A DNA stretch of 64,000 bases, from the NCBI RefSeq assembly GCF_030409315.1, contig NZ_JAUFPS010000094.1, forward strand, positions 29,143 through 93,142, given 5' to 3'. Made by a program: the position numbers and the translations under genes. Shown one piece after another: positions 1-8,669 of this stretch. The stretch is from Mucilaginibacter flavus (lineage in GTDB: Bacteria; Bacteroidota; Bacteroidia; Sphingobacteriales; Sphingobacteriaceae). The notes below the pieces were generated by a model. It was not told where the DNA came from and did no database searches. It saw nothing but the letters and a program-made list of their open reading frames with translations. How positions within the stretch are numbered: position 1 is the first letter of the stretch; the number at the start of each line of letters is the position of its first letter.

Positions 1-369
1 AGCGATGTGTACAGTGCCTTGATCAGCATCCGCAAAAGGGCAGGTATTACAGCAGGTGGCGACGGTTTATATGGCTTAAAAGCCGGTATGAGCCAGGCAC
101 AAATGCGCGATGCCATCCATAATGAACGCCGTATTGAATTTGCTTTTGAGGAGAGCCGCTACTGGGATATCCGCCGTTGGAAAACAGCCGAAACAGTGAT
201 GAACCAGCCGCTGAAAGGCATGTCTATCACCAAAATAGGATCGAGCTTAACTTATAACATCGTTAACGCGCTCACCGCCAAGTTTACTTCGCCGCAAATG
301 TACCTGTATCCAATACCGTACGACGAAGTGTTAAAGAACCCGAATATGAAACAAAACCCCGGATGGTAA
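1..369 (+). CDS. SusD/RagB family outer-membrane lipoprotein, C-terminal part (5' end outside window)
   Basis: Reading frame is open from base 1, so only the last 122 residues are present. The end is diagnostic of SusD: an arginine-rich segment with ERRIEFAFEESRYWDIRRW, where SusD proteins have the (E/H)ERR.E...EG.R..DL.RW motif, followed by the terminal YPIPYDEVLKNPNMKQNPGW. SusD proteins are surface lipoproteins that cap the SusC barrel and bind glycans. The susC gene follows after 35 bases, the reverse of the usual susC-susD order; either an earlier susC lies outside the window or the order is truly inverted. Substrate unknown. Confidence 0.93.
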   Translation, partial: SDVYSALISIRKRAGITAGGDGLYGLKAGMSQAQMRDAIHNERRIEFAFEESRYWDIRRWKTAETVMNQPLKGMSITKIGSSLTYNIVNALTAKFTSPQMYLYPIPYDEVLKNPNMKQNPGW

Positions 370-404
370 TCCTTAAATCAATTTAACCAATTAATTAAGC
401 AGTT

Positions 405-3400
405 ATGAGAAAATTCATACTTTTCTTTCAAATAATAATAGCCATAGTTCCGGTGGTGGTGTTTGCGCAAAATAAAGCCATAACAGGCAACGTGCGCGAT
501 CTTACCGGTGCTTTGCCAGGCGCATCGGTGGTTGAAAAGGGATTGCCATCAAATGGTACCATTACCAATGCCAACGGTAAATTCAGCCTTACCCTTAAAG
601 GGAAGTCAAACATAATCATTGTAAAATTCATCGGCTACATTACGCAGGAATATGCGCTTAAAGATGGTAATACAGCCGATGTTATCCTGCAAACCAATAA
701 CAACGGTTTGGATGAAGTAGCAGTAGTAGGTTACGGCAAAAGGAGCAGGCCAACCAACACCGGCGCGGTAAGCTCCATATCAGCTGCCGATATCCGCACG
801 GTACCAACAGCCAACGTGCAAAACGCGCTTACCGGTAAACTGCCGGGTTTCTTTTCGCAACAGGCATCGGGCCAGCCGGGTAAGGATGCATCTGACTTTT
901 ATATTCGTGGTGTAAGCTCATTAAATCCTGCCGGTAACCAGCCTTTGATTATTGTGGATGATATTCAGTATAGCTATGACCAGTTACAACAAATCAACGT
1001 AAACGAAATTGAAAGTATCTCGATATTAAAAGACGCCTCCACCACCGCTATTTACGGTATTAAAGGTGCAAATGGTGTTTTGGTAGTAACTACCCGCCGC
1101 GGTAAAAGCGGAGCGCCCAAAGTTAACCTGCGGGTTGAAACCGGTGTACAGGCCCCTACAAAAACGCCAACCTTTTTAGATTCCTATCATTCGGCACAGC
1201 TAATTAATGAAGCTTATGCCAATGATGGCCTTCAGTTGCCGTTTACAGCGGCCGATATAGATCATTTTAAAACCGGCGATGATCCTTACGGGCATCCCAA
1301 TGTTGATTGGTATAACAAGATCTTTAAGAAAAACACCTACCAGGCCAATACCAACCTCGATATCTCGGGCGGTAACAGCGCTTTAAAATATTTTATCTCG
1401 GGTGGTATTTTAAAACAAAACGGTTTGGTACGTGATTTTGCCGATCCGCAAAGTTTGGTGAACACCAATTACTACTTTAACCGTTATAACTTCCGGTCTA
1501 ATTTAGATTTAAAGGCCAATAAAACATTGGATCTGCGTTTGGATGTAACCACCCGTTTCTCAGATCTTAACCAGCCTTATAATGAAAACGCTGTAGGCGA
1601 AATTTACAATTTTACCAAAGAAACACCTTTTACAGCGCCTTATTTAAATCCCAATGGGTCATACTCTTACGCGTATTCGGGTTTTAACCCCGATCACCTG
1701 CCAACGCTAAATGCAAGGCTTGCTGCAGGCGGTTATCAACACTCGCGCCGTACCGACTTTAACTTTTTGTTTGGCGCAACTCAAAAATTAGATGCCCTTA
1801 CCGATGGACTGTCATTAACCGGCAGGGTGGCTTACTCCAGCATTGAGCAGTTTACCAAGCAAATATTTAACGGCGGCGGTATCCCGGCTTATCATTACAA
1901 TCCAACAAATAATCAATACTCATTGCAGCCGGGCGGTACCTATGTTTACTCCACCTATGTGTTAACTGGTAACACCGATATGAACAGCAATAATTATGAT
2001 ATACAGTTGTATGCCAATTACGATCATAATTTTAATAACGCGCACCACGTAACCGGTTTGTTGTTGTTTAACCAAACATCGCAAACGTATAACGCGCAAT
2101 CATTACTGGATGCATCTTTGGTGGCTGTGCCGCAAAAGTTTCAGGGTGTATCGGGTAAATTAGGGTACGATTATATGCAGAAATATTTGTTGGAGTTTAA
2201 CATCGCCTATAACGGTACCGATAGGTTTGCGGCCAATCACCGTTTTGGTTATTTCCCGGCATTAAGTATTGGTTATAACCTTGCTAAAGAGAAATTTTTC
2301 TCTGACAAGTTCCCTGTATTCAGCCTGTTAAAAGTAAGGGCAAGCTATGGTTTGGTGGGTTCTGATGCAGCGCCGGGCAACCGTTATGTGTATAACCAGG
2401 TTTACAAACAAGGTGGAGGCTACTATTTTGGCGAAACACCTACAGGTTACGGTACCATTTATGAAGATGCCTTAAGCAATGCCAACGTAGTTTGGGAGCG
2501 TGCCAAGAAAACCGACATTGGTTTGGATATGAACTTATTTAACGATAAAATTTCGGCCACGATAGATTATTTCCATGATATCAGGTATGATCAGCTGATT
2601 GTGCCGGGTAGCGTGCCCGAAATTTTAGGTGTTGGCTTACCAGCCGTAAACATTGGTAAAACCCGCAATCAGGGTTTTGATGGGCAAATTAGCTATCATA
2701 GCACCCTGGGTAAGGTTCAGTACAATGTTGGCTTTGTGTTTTCATACGCCAAAAACAAAATCCTTTTTCAGGACGAAGCAGCTCCGGCTTATCCCTGGCT
2801 GGCTAAAACAGGGCAGCCAATCGGTCAGCAGTTTGGTTACCATTCCCTGGGATATTATACCGCCGATGATATCAGCAAAATTACAGCATACAAAGCCGCT
2901 CATGGTGGCTCAAACGCAGGCGATCCTATAGCAGTGCCAGATAATGGTTTACCGCTACAACCCGGCGATTTAAAATACCAGGATTTGAATGGCGATGGGC
3001 AGATTAACGTATTTGACCAGCGTGCTATCGGTCATCCAAACCTGCCAAATACCTCATTAGGTTTATCGCTACAGGCGGTTTACAAGGGGTTTAGCATCAG
3101 CGCGCTGTTTGCAGGTTCGTTTAACTACAGCTTCGCGGTATTGGGCACAGGTATTGAACCTTTCCAAAGCCAGTTTCAACCCATACACGAGGAGCGCTGG
3201 ACGCCTGCTACAGCCGCCACTGCCCAATTCCCAAGGTTAACCACCAATCCTACATCGGTAAATAGTCCAACATCATATTTTTCTGACTATTGGTTAATTA
3301 ACGCTTACTACATCCGCTTAAAAACCATCGATGTAGGTTACCAGTTACCGGCCAAAATGCTGCCCTTTAAAATTAACAACGCCCGTATTTATCTGAGTGC

Positions 3401-3527
3401 CTACAACCTGTTCACCTGGGATAACTTCAAAAAATACCAGCAAGATCCGGAGGTGGCAACCAATACCGCGGGTGATGCCTACATCAACCAACGGGTAATT
3501 AATATTGGCATACAGGCTGGGTTTTAA
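405..3527 (+). CDS. SusC/RagA family TonB-dependent outer-membrane transporter
   Basis: 1040 residues. Signal peptide (1-22, ending VFAQ), a carboxypeptidase-D regulatory-like Ig domain (about 25-98), the SusC linker GLDEVAVVGYG (101-111), a plug domain (about 115-235, with IRGVSSLNPAGNQPLIIVDD and the KDASTTAIYGIKGANGV motif) and a 22-strand barrel to the C-terminal aromatic residue. The Asp-rich loop DLNGDGQINVFDQRAIG near residue 860 is typical of SusC. It imports a ligand, usually an oligosaccharide, through the outer membrane using TonB energy. It lies 35 bases after the susD tail and is probably cotranscribed with it; no susD follows. Confidence 0.95.
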   Translation: MRKFILFFQIIIAIVPVVVFAQNKAITGNVRDLTGALPGASVVEKGLPSNGTITNANGKFSLTLKGKSNIIIVKFIGYITQEYALKDGNTADVILQTNNNGLDEVAVVGYGKRSRPTNTGAVSSISAADIRTVPTANVQNALTGKLPGFFSQQASGQPGKDASDFYIRGVSSLNPAGNQPLIIVDDIQYSYDQLQQINVNEIESISILKDASTTAIYGIKGANGVLVVTTRRGKSGAPKVNLRVETGVQAPTKTPTFLDSYHSAQLINEAYANDGLQLPFTAADIDHFKTGDDPYGHPNVDWYNKIFKKNTYQANTNLDISGGNSALKYFISGGILKQNGLVRDFADPQSLVNTNYYFNRYNFRSNLDLKANKTLDLRLDVTTRFSDLNQPYNENAVGEIYNFTKETPFTAPYLNPNGSYSYAYSGFNPDHLPTLNARLAAGGYQHSRRTDFNFLFGATQKLDALTDGLSLTGRVAYSSIEQFTKQIFNGGGIPAYHYNPTNNQYSLQPGGTYVYSTYVLTGNTDMNSNNYDIQLYANYDHNFNNAHHVTGLLLFNQTSQTYNAQSLLDASLVAVPQKFQGVSGKLGYDYMQKYLLEFNIAYNGTDRFAANHRFGYFPALSIGYNLAKEKFFSDKFPVFSLLKVRASYGLVGSDAAPGNRYVYNQVYKQGGGYYFGETPTGYGTIYEDALSNANVVWERAKKTDIGLDMNLFNDKISATIDYFHDIRYDQLIVPGSVPEILGVGLPAVNIGKTRNQGFDGQISYHSTLGKVQYNVGFVFSYAKNKILFQDEAAPAYPWLAKTGQPIGQQFGYHSLGYYTADDISKITAYKAAHGGSNAGDPIAVPDNGLPLQPGDLKYQDLNGDGQINVFDQRAIGHPNLPNTSLGLSLQAVYKGFSISALFAGSFNYSFAVLGTGIEPFQSQFQPIHEERWTPATAATAQFPRLTTNPTSVNSPTSYFSDYWLINAYYIRLKTIDVGYQLPAKMLPFKINNARIYLSAYNLFTWDNFKKYQQDPEVATNTAGDAYINQRVINIGIQAGF

Positions 3528-3556
3528 AAGGCCTTTATACAAGAGATCAACCAAGG

Positions 3557-3698
3557 GACGACTCACCCGGCCGACGCTGCGCTGGGCCGCCCTCTCTCCG
3601 GCAAGCCGCAAAGAGGGTAATAAAAACAGCGTTTAACCCCCTCTATGCGCGAAGCGGAGAGAGGGGTGACAAGCGTAGCGATGTCGGGGTGAGTCGTC
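3557..3698. repeat. REP-like imperfect inverted repeat after susC
   Basis: The 12-base arm GACGACTCACCC at 3557-3568 is repeated in inverse at 3687-3698. Inside are further pairing words (CCCTCTCTCCG / CGGAGAGAGGG) and the words GACAAGCGTAGCGATGTCGGGG. The gap 3528-3813 holds no gene; this foldable element fills half of it and may act as terminator for the susC transcript. Confidence 0.8.
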
Positions 3699-3813
3699 TT
3701 CATTATGCGAATCAGATTTTACATTAAGTGATGCCGAAATAACCACCCGGCATCGCTTCTTTTTTAACATTTATCCTTTCTTTTTTGATATTCTTTATCA
3801 TTAAATTAGTACT

Positions 3814-4980
3814 ATGTTTCCAACCATAGGCCACCTTTTGTATTACCTGTTTGGTATCAGCTTTACTTTCCCAATTCAAACACTGGGATTGTTGGTGGCG
3901 CTGTCGTTTTTCTTTGCCTACCTGGTATTTACTGCCGAGTTTAAACGTTACGAGGCTCTGGGCAAAATACAGGGGTTTACAAGGGAAGTGTTGGTAGGCG
4001 GCAAGGCCACGGGGGCAGAAATTGCGGTAAATTCCATACTGGGACTGTTGCTGGGTTTTAAGGCTTTTGGCGCTATGTTTAACTACACCGAATTTTTCGC
4101 CAATCCACAAGCCTACCTTTTATCCATGAAGGGTAATTTGGTAATGGGGATACTTACTGCCGCGGTATTTGGGTTTTGGGTTTATGCCGATAAAAAAGAA
4201 CACGAACTGGAAATTCCAAAGCTGGAGGTACAAACTGTACACCCTTACCAGTTAATGGGTTTAATAGTTTTTTCTGTAGGTTTCTTCGGTTTCATCGGTG
4301 CCAAACTTTTTGATACGGTGGAACATTGGAACAATTTCAGGTATGACCCTTTGGGCACATTATTTAACGTAAGGGGTTTTTCTTACTATGGCGGTTTGAT
4401 ATTTGGCGCGCTTACTTATCTGTACATAGGCCACAGAAGAGGTATGAAATTGGTGCACCTGGCCGATATTGGTTCGCCGGGTATGATGCTGGCTTATGGC
4501 ATTGGCCGTATTGGTTGCCAGTTGGCCGGCGATGGTGATTGGGGCATTGTGAATGAACATGCCAAACCCGGTTTTTTGCCACAGTGGATGTGGTCGTTCA
4601 AATACCCGCACAATGCCATCAACGCCGGTTTGCCCATCCCCGATTGTGATGGTAATTATTGTAACCAATTGCTGTATGGGGTTTATCCCACACCTTTTTA
4701 TGAAGCTACTATTTGCATTTTGTTTTTTATGCTGATGTGGGCCTTCAGAGACAAGATCAAAATACCTGGCGCGATGTTTTTTTTATACCTTATTTTAAAT
4801 GGCGGCGAACGTTTTTTGATAGAGCAGATTCGTGTTAATCCTAAATATCATATCCTTGGCTTAATGTTTACCCAGGCCGGCTTTATAGGTTTTTTAATGG
4901 TGATGGGGGGGCTGGTGGGCTTTGCTTTCATCATCCGTCATCGTAAAAATAACTTGCACGGGCAGCATGCTACGGCTTAA
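3814..4980 (+). CDS. lgt: Prolipoprotein diacylglyceryl transferase
   Basis: 388 residues, seven or so membrane helices. Lgt transfers diacylglyceryl from phosphatidylglycerol to the lipobox cysteine of prolipoproteins at the inner membrane. The Lgt signature is present as GIGRIGCQLAGDGDWGIVN (about residues 229-247), with the invariant Arg and Gly; a C-terminal NGGERFLIEQIRVNP block is also typical. It is longer than the E. coli enzyme (291) because of an extended N-terminal and periplasmic part, as is common in Bacteroidota. Likely housekeeping; the many SusD-type and FG-GAP lipoproteins in this window would be its clients. Confidence 0.93.
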   Translation: MFPTIGHLLYYLFGISFTFPIQTLGLLVALSFFFAYLVFTAEFKRYEALGKIQGFTREVLVGGKATGAEIAVNSILGLLLGFKAFGAMFNYTEFFANPQAYLLSMKGNLVMGILTAAVFGFWVYADKKEHELEIPKLEVQTVHPYQLMGLIVFSVGFFGFIGAKLFDTVEHWNNFRYDPLGTLFNVRGFSYYGGLIFGALTYLYIGHRRGMKLVHLADIGSPGMMLAYGIGRIGCQLAGDGDWGIVNEHAKPGFLPQWMWSFKYPHNAINAGLPIPDCDGNYCNQLLYGVYPTPFYEATICILFFMLMWAFRDKIKIPGAMFFLYLILNGGERFLIEQIRVNPKYHILGLMFTQAGFIGFLMVMGGLVGFAFIIRHRKNNLHGQHATA

Positions 4981-5018
4981 ATTTGCGCACCCAATTATTG
5001 ATTAACCCTTTTTATACC

Positions 5019-6215
5019 ATGAAAAAGTTTGCAGTACCCTGCCTGTTACTTTGCTTTGCCCTTACCCCGCAAATCAAAGCGCAAACCACCGTACAACCCG
5101 TAAACCTTACCCATTTAAAATTTACCGTTGAACCCGCCCCGGAATGGAGCGCCCTGCTAAAACGGCAAACCGGTTGGTTTGGCGGCGACGGCATTTATAC
5201 CATCCCGCTTAATGGCGTGGAAAACAAAGCAGCCAAAGCAAATGACAAAGTGCTGTTTATTTTTAGCGACAGCATGATAGGCAAACTGGAAAACGGTACC
5301 ATGGCCCCTGGCTATAAAATGATCCATAATTCGGTAGCTTACCTTAAAGGCAATAAACCGGTGGACGGGCAAATGAAGTTTTCATGGGATACCGATAAAA
5401 GAAGTGAGGCCGAATCGATATTTATCCCGCAAACTCCCCAAACAATAGCCAGCGACTATTACTGGCTTGGCGACGGTTTTGTAAACCAGGAACTCAATAA
5501 CGCTATTTACATTTTTGGTTACCGGGTACGCAATGTAGGCACCGGCGCGTTTGGATTTAAAGAGGTAGGTAACACGCTCATAAAAATACCGGCAGGCGCG
5601 CAACCACCTTATACGGATATTAAGCAAATGGATACGCCATTTTACCTTACAGATAAAAACGGCGACATCGGCTCATTTGGTGCCGGCATTTATGTAAACA
5701 CTGCCAAAGCAGGCGCGGCCAAAGCCGATGGTTATATTTACGTTTACGGGGTACACGGCATAGGCAAAGCCCTGCTGGTTGCCCGCGTTTTACCCAAAGA
5801 TTTTGAATCCTTCAATAAATGGACCTTTTACGATGGCACCTGCTGGGTAGCCGATATGAACAAGGCCGCCGATGTTACTGACAACGTATCCAACGAACTT
5901 AGTCTTACCGCTTTGCCAGATGGCCGTTACGCTCTGATTTTCCAGGTAGGGGGTATGAGTACCAATGTAGGAATGCGCATAGGTGCCACACCTTACGGTC
6001 CGTTTGGCCCGGTAATAAAAGTATGGGATTGCAAGCCCGACCTGGAAGAGAAAACATTTGTGGTGTACAACGCCAAAGCCCACCCAAGCCTATCCTCTCC
6101 GGGAGAATTGCTGATCAGCTACAACATTAACTCGGTAGATTTTATCCCCGATTTAATGAAGCACCCCAATTTGTACAGGCCGAGGTTTATTAGGATGAAA
6201 ATTAGTAGTAAGTAG
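5019..6215 (+). CDS. Secreted propeller-like protein (DUF4185/DUF5005-like)
   Basis: 398 residues. The frame is open from 4983 but the ATG at 5019 begins a clear signal peptide (1-22, ending KAQ), so this start was chosen. Motifs WFGGDGIYTIPLNG and KVLFIFSDSMIG near the N terminus, and the C-terminal ELLISYNINS plus YRPRFIRMKI, resemble five-bladed propeller proteins of unknown function that look like GH43/GH32-type glycosidases. A carbohydrate-active role is inference. It starts 38 bases after lgt. The last four codons (ISSK and the stop) lie in, or just before, a 23-bp repeat that recurs inverted at 7839-7861. Confidence 0.7.
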   Translation: MKKFAVPCLLLCFALTPQIKAQTTVQPVNLTHLKFTVEPAPEWSALLKRQTGWFGGDGIYTIPLNGVENKAAKANDKVLFIFSDSMIGKLENGTMAPGYKMIHNSVAYLKGNKPVDGQMKFSWDTDKRSEAESIFIPQTPQTIASDYYWLGDGFVNQELNNAIYIFGYRVRNVGTGAFGFKEVGNTLIKIPAGAQPPYTDIKQMDTPFYLTDKNGDIGSFGAGIYVNTAKAGAAKADGYIYVYGVHGIGKALLVARVLPKDFESFNKWTFYDGTCWVADMNKAADVTDNVSNELSLTALPDGRYALIFQVGGMSTNVGMRIGATPYGPFGPVIKVWDCKPDLEEKTFVVYNAKAHPSLSSPGELLISYNINSVDFIPDLMKHPNLYRPRFIRMKISSK

Positions 6216-6233
6216 TAAGTATCAAGTAGTAAG
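6211..6233 (+). repeat. 23-bp repeat, left copy of an inverted pair
   Basis: AGTAGTAAGTATCAAGTAG plus TAAG. The exact inverse lies at 7839-7861. This copy overlaps the stop codon of the preceding gene (6213-6215). Confidence 0.85.
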
Positions 6234-6374
6234 ACAGGAGCAAAAAAGCGGGGCCACGTGCGATTCCCCTCTTGAGAGGGGCGGAAGGGTGTGTTTGTAA
6301 AAGCGACAACCGAACGAGCGATAACCAATTCAAAAATTCCCTACCTTCATACCCAAACTGAACCAGCTCAAATT

Positions 6375-6821
6375 ATGACAACCGAAATATTAAAGAAACT
6401 TTTTACCCGCGATTTAAACAAATTAAAAGAAGAGATCGCAGCTTATAATAATGAAGAAAAGCTGTGGTACATCGAGGGAAACATCGCCAATTCGGCGGGT
6501 AATCTTTGTTTGCATTTAGTGGGCAACCTGAGCGCCTTTATCGGTGCCGAACTTGGCAAAAGCGGCTATATACGCAACCGTCCAGATGAATTTGCTTTAA
6601 AAAATGTTCCCCGCGCCGAGCTCATCGACAAAATTGAGAAAACAATTGTGGTAGTAGGGGAAACGCTCGACAAAATCACCCAGGAACAATTGGATGCTGT
6701 TTACCCCATAGAGGTATTGGGACAAAACCTCGATACCGGTTATTTTTTAATGCACCTGGCCATGCATTTAAGCTACCACTTAGGGCAGGTTAATTATCAT
6801 AGAAGGTTGTTGGATGAATAG
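6375..6821 (+). CDS. DinB-like / DUF1572 four-helix protein
   Basis: 148 residues from the ATG at 6375; an in-frame GTG at 6291 would add 28 residues running through repeat-like DNA and was rejected. All-helical, with histidines in positions typical of the metal-binding DinB/YfiT fold: His in NLCLHLVGNLSAFIG and a cluster in LMHLAMHLSYHLGQVNYHRR. Such proteins are metal-dependent, often thiol-S-transferase-like, enzymes; no substrate can be assigned. It is bracketed with the next gene by the 23-bp inverted repeats. Confidence 0.8.
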   Translation: MTTEILKKLFTRDLNKLKEEIAAYNNEEKLWYIEGNIANSAGNLCLHLVGNLSAFIGAELGKSGYIRNRPDEFALKNVPRAELIDKIEKTIVVVGETLDKITQEQLDAVYPIEVLGQNLDTGYFLMHLAMHLSYHLGQVNYHRRLLDE

Positions 6822-6885
6822 TTTTTAACACATTCAACAGTCATGTGCATTCGTTATAATTGTATCATCGAAACCTATACCACAA

Positions 6886-7770
6886 GTGAATAATACATTT
6901 TTTACAAGAACCGAGTTTAACAGCAGATTTGGCAAAGAGTTGGCATCGGCCGGCAGCGTTTATGAGCAAAGAAAAAAAAGCGGGATGCAGGATTATTCTT
7001 TAGCCTGTTACGATTTTGTTTTCTTATCTGATACAAAAGAGAAAGTGCTGCAATTGGGGAAGTTTTTGGAGAATAATTGTCATTTCAAGGTACGCGAACC
7101 AAAGGAAGTTGACGGCCTTTGGGAAATAACCGGTGATGCGATAGAGTTTCCTGTAGACGATTATAATTTCATGTATTGGGTATTAGGATTATATTGTAAA
7201 GGATATGAGTTTGATTGTAAATTAGATGGATACGGAGCCACGGGGGATTCAAACAATCAAAGGTTCCCAGATCTGAAATCGGTAGACGCAGATCATTATT
7301 TCGCTCTTGCTATGGACGCGTATAATAGGGGAGATTTAGGGATGTCGGTTATTCACTTTTCTATAGCTATCAAAATCAATCCTTCAGATCCTAACTCATG
7401 GTATTCGAGGGCGGCTGTAAAAGAAATGCTTTACACACGGAAAGCAGCGAGGCGCGATTACGATAAAGCGATTGAACTGGCTCCGAATTTTGTTGACGCG
7501 ATTATCAACAGAGCTGCGAATAAAGATGGAGCCGGCGAGCATCTTGAAGCTATTGATGATTATATAAAAGTGATAGAAATCGACCCGGAGAACGAGATGG
7601 CCTATTTTAACATGGGGAACTCCAAATTGAGTATCGGAGATAAAGATGGCGCGTGCAAAGATTGGAATAAAGCTTTGGCTTTAGGTTCTGATAGCGCGCA
7701 GGAAAGAATTGATGCGAACTGCAAACCAAAGAGCTTCACCGAAAAAGCTAAGAAACTGTTTAAATGGTAA
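6886..7770 (+). CDS. RraB-like domain fused to TPR repeats
   Basis: 294 residues from a GTG start at 6886; no in-frame ATG lies near. Residues about 36-118 (YSLACYDFVFLSDTKEK..., ending GYEFDCKLDGYGA) match the RraB fold, in E. coli an inhibitor of RNase E; the region keeps the final G.E.D..DG.G block. Residues about 135-270 are three to four TPR repeats (AMDAYNRGDLGMSVIHFSIA, AVKEMLYTRKAARRDYDKAI, YFNMGNSKLSIGDKDGACKDW). No signal peptide, so probably cytoplasmic. The RNase partner is unknown. Alternative: the N-terminal part is only a structural relative of RraB. Confidence 0.72.
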   Translation: MNNTFFTRTEFNSRFGKELASAGSVYEQRKKSGMQDYSLACYDFVFLSDTKEKVLQLGKFLENNCHFKVREPKEVDGLWEITGDAIEFPVDDYNFMYWVLGLYCKGYEFDCKLDGYGATGDSNNQRFPDLKSVDADHYFALAMDAYNRGDLGMSVIHFSIAIKINPSDPNSWYSRAAVKEMLYTRKAARRDYDKAIELAPNFVDAIINRAANKDGAGEHLEAIDDYIKVIEIDPENEMAYFNMGNSKLSIGDKDGACKDWNKALALGSDSAQERIDANCKPKSFTEKAKKLFKW

Positions 7771-7838
7771 TCTAAGGTTTTGGTTGCTCATCGCCATCTT
7801 AAAAAAACTGAGCTTACCCGATCCAAAAAATCTTACTA

Positions 7839-7861
7839 CTTACTACTTGATACTTACTACT
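7839..7861 (-). repeat. 23-bp repeat, right copy of an inverted pair
   Basis: Exact inverse of 6211-6233. It contains the TTG that would be the -33 element of the next promoter. Confidence 0.85.
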
Positions 7862-7877
7862 AAAAAATATACTTTTG
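7847..7877 (+). promoter_or_regulatory. Bacteroidota-type promoter of the SGNH gene
   Basis: -7 box TACTTTTG (7870-7877) fits TAnnTTTG; a TTG at 7847-7849 lies 20 bases upstream. The start codon is at 7906. Confidence 0.5.
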
Positions 7878-7905
7878 CTAAATCAATTTAGCTATCTAAA
7901 AAATC

Positions 7906-8568
7906 ATGAAAAAATTTTTACTGTTTGCAGGCATTATTATGCTTTGCAGTTTTCAGCCTGAAAAACCAACTAAGGTGGTTTTCTTTGGCGATTCTATTAC
8001 CGAGTACGCGGTACAGCCTAATGGTTTTATTACCCTAATTCAGCAACGCCTTAAAGCCGAGCAAAAAGACAACGCTTACGAAGTTGCCGGAGCGGGTATT
8101 GGTGGCAATAAAATTTACGATCTGTATTTGCGGTACGAGGATGATGTGTTAACCAAAAACCCGGATGTGGTGGTGATTTGGGTAGGGGTGAACGATGTTT
8201 GGCACAAACGCATGTTTGGTACCGGTACCGATTGGGATAAGTTTGGCAAGTTTTATACCGCGCTTATCAAAAAACTGCAGGCCAAAAATATTAAAGTGAT
8301 GATCTGTACACCGGCCAGCGTAGGCGAGAAAACCGATTACAGTAACGAACTTGACGGCGACCTGAACAAATATTCTGGCATTATCCGCGATCTGGCCAAA
8401 CAAAACAATTGTGAGCTGATGGATTTCCGTACCATTTTTCACGAATACAATCTTAAAAATAACCCCAACAATAAAGGCGATGGCATCCTGACCAAAGATG
8501 GCGTGCACCTGAACGATGAAGGCAATAAATTAGTAGCCGACCTGTTTTACAAAACCCTGTTTAAGTAA
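7906..8568 (+). CDS. SGNH/GDSL-type esterase or lipase, exported
   Basis: 220 residues. Hydrophobic N terminus (1-15) gives a signal peptide. SGNH block I is VVFFGDSITEY with nucleophile Ser30; block III is WVGVNDVW; block V is DGVHLNDEG with Asp198 and His201. These enzymes deacetylate or hydrolyse esters on polysaccharides or lipids. Periplasmic or surface location is likely. Transcribed alone, from a promoter at 7847-7877 to a terminator at 8551-8580. A cysteine at residue 14 could be a lipobox, but its Leu at -1 is unusual. Confidence 0.88.
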   Translation: MKKFLLFAGIIMLCSFQPEKPTKVVFFGDSITEYAVQPNGFITLIQQRLKAEQKDNAYEVAGAGIGGNKIYDLYLRYEDDVLTKNPDVVVIWVGVNDVWHKRMFGTGTDWDKFGKFYTALIKKLQAKNIKVMICTPASVGEKTDYSNELDGDLNKYSGIIRDLAKQNNCELMDFRTIFHEYNLKNNPNNKGDGILTKDGVHLNDEGNKLVADLFYKTLFK

Positions 8569-8580
8569 AACGGGGTTTTT
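8551..8580 (+). terminator. Rho-independent terminator after SGNH gene
   Basis: AAAACCCTG pairs with CGGGGTTTT (one G-T), followed by TTT. The stop codon lies in the loop. Confidence 0.8.
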
Positions 8581-8589
8581 AAATAATCA

Positions 8590-8619
8590 TTTGCTAAATC
8601 GATTTATTGATTATATTTG
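8590..8619 (+). promoter_or_regulatory. Bacteroidota-type promoter of the GH92 gene
   Basis: TTTG at 8590-8593, 18-base spacer, TATATTTG at 8612-8619; a full match to the -33/-7 consensus. Leader of about 45 bases to the ATG at 8670. Confidence 0.7.
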
Positions 8620-8669
8620 TTTATCAGATGCCAATATCAAATCGGCATAAACCACATTATAAACACTCA

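Noticed and set aside
3724..4110. 128-codon minus-strand frame over the lgt start
   Set aside because: Overlaps conserved lgt sequence; basic, low-quality composition.
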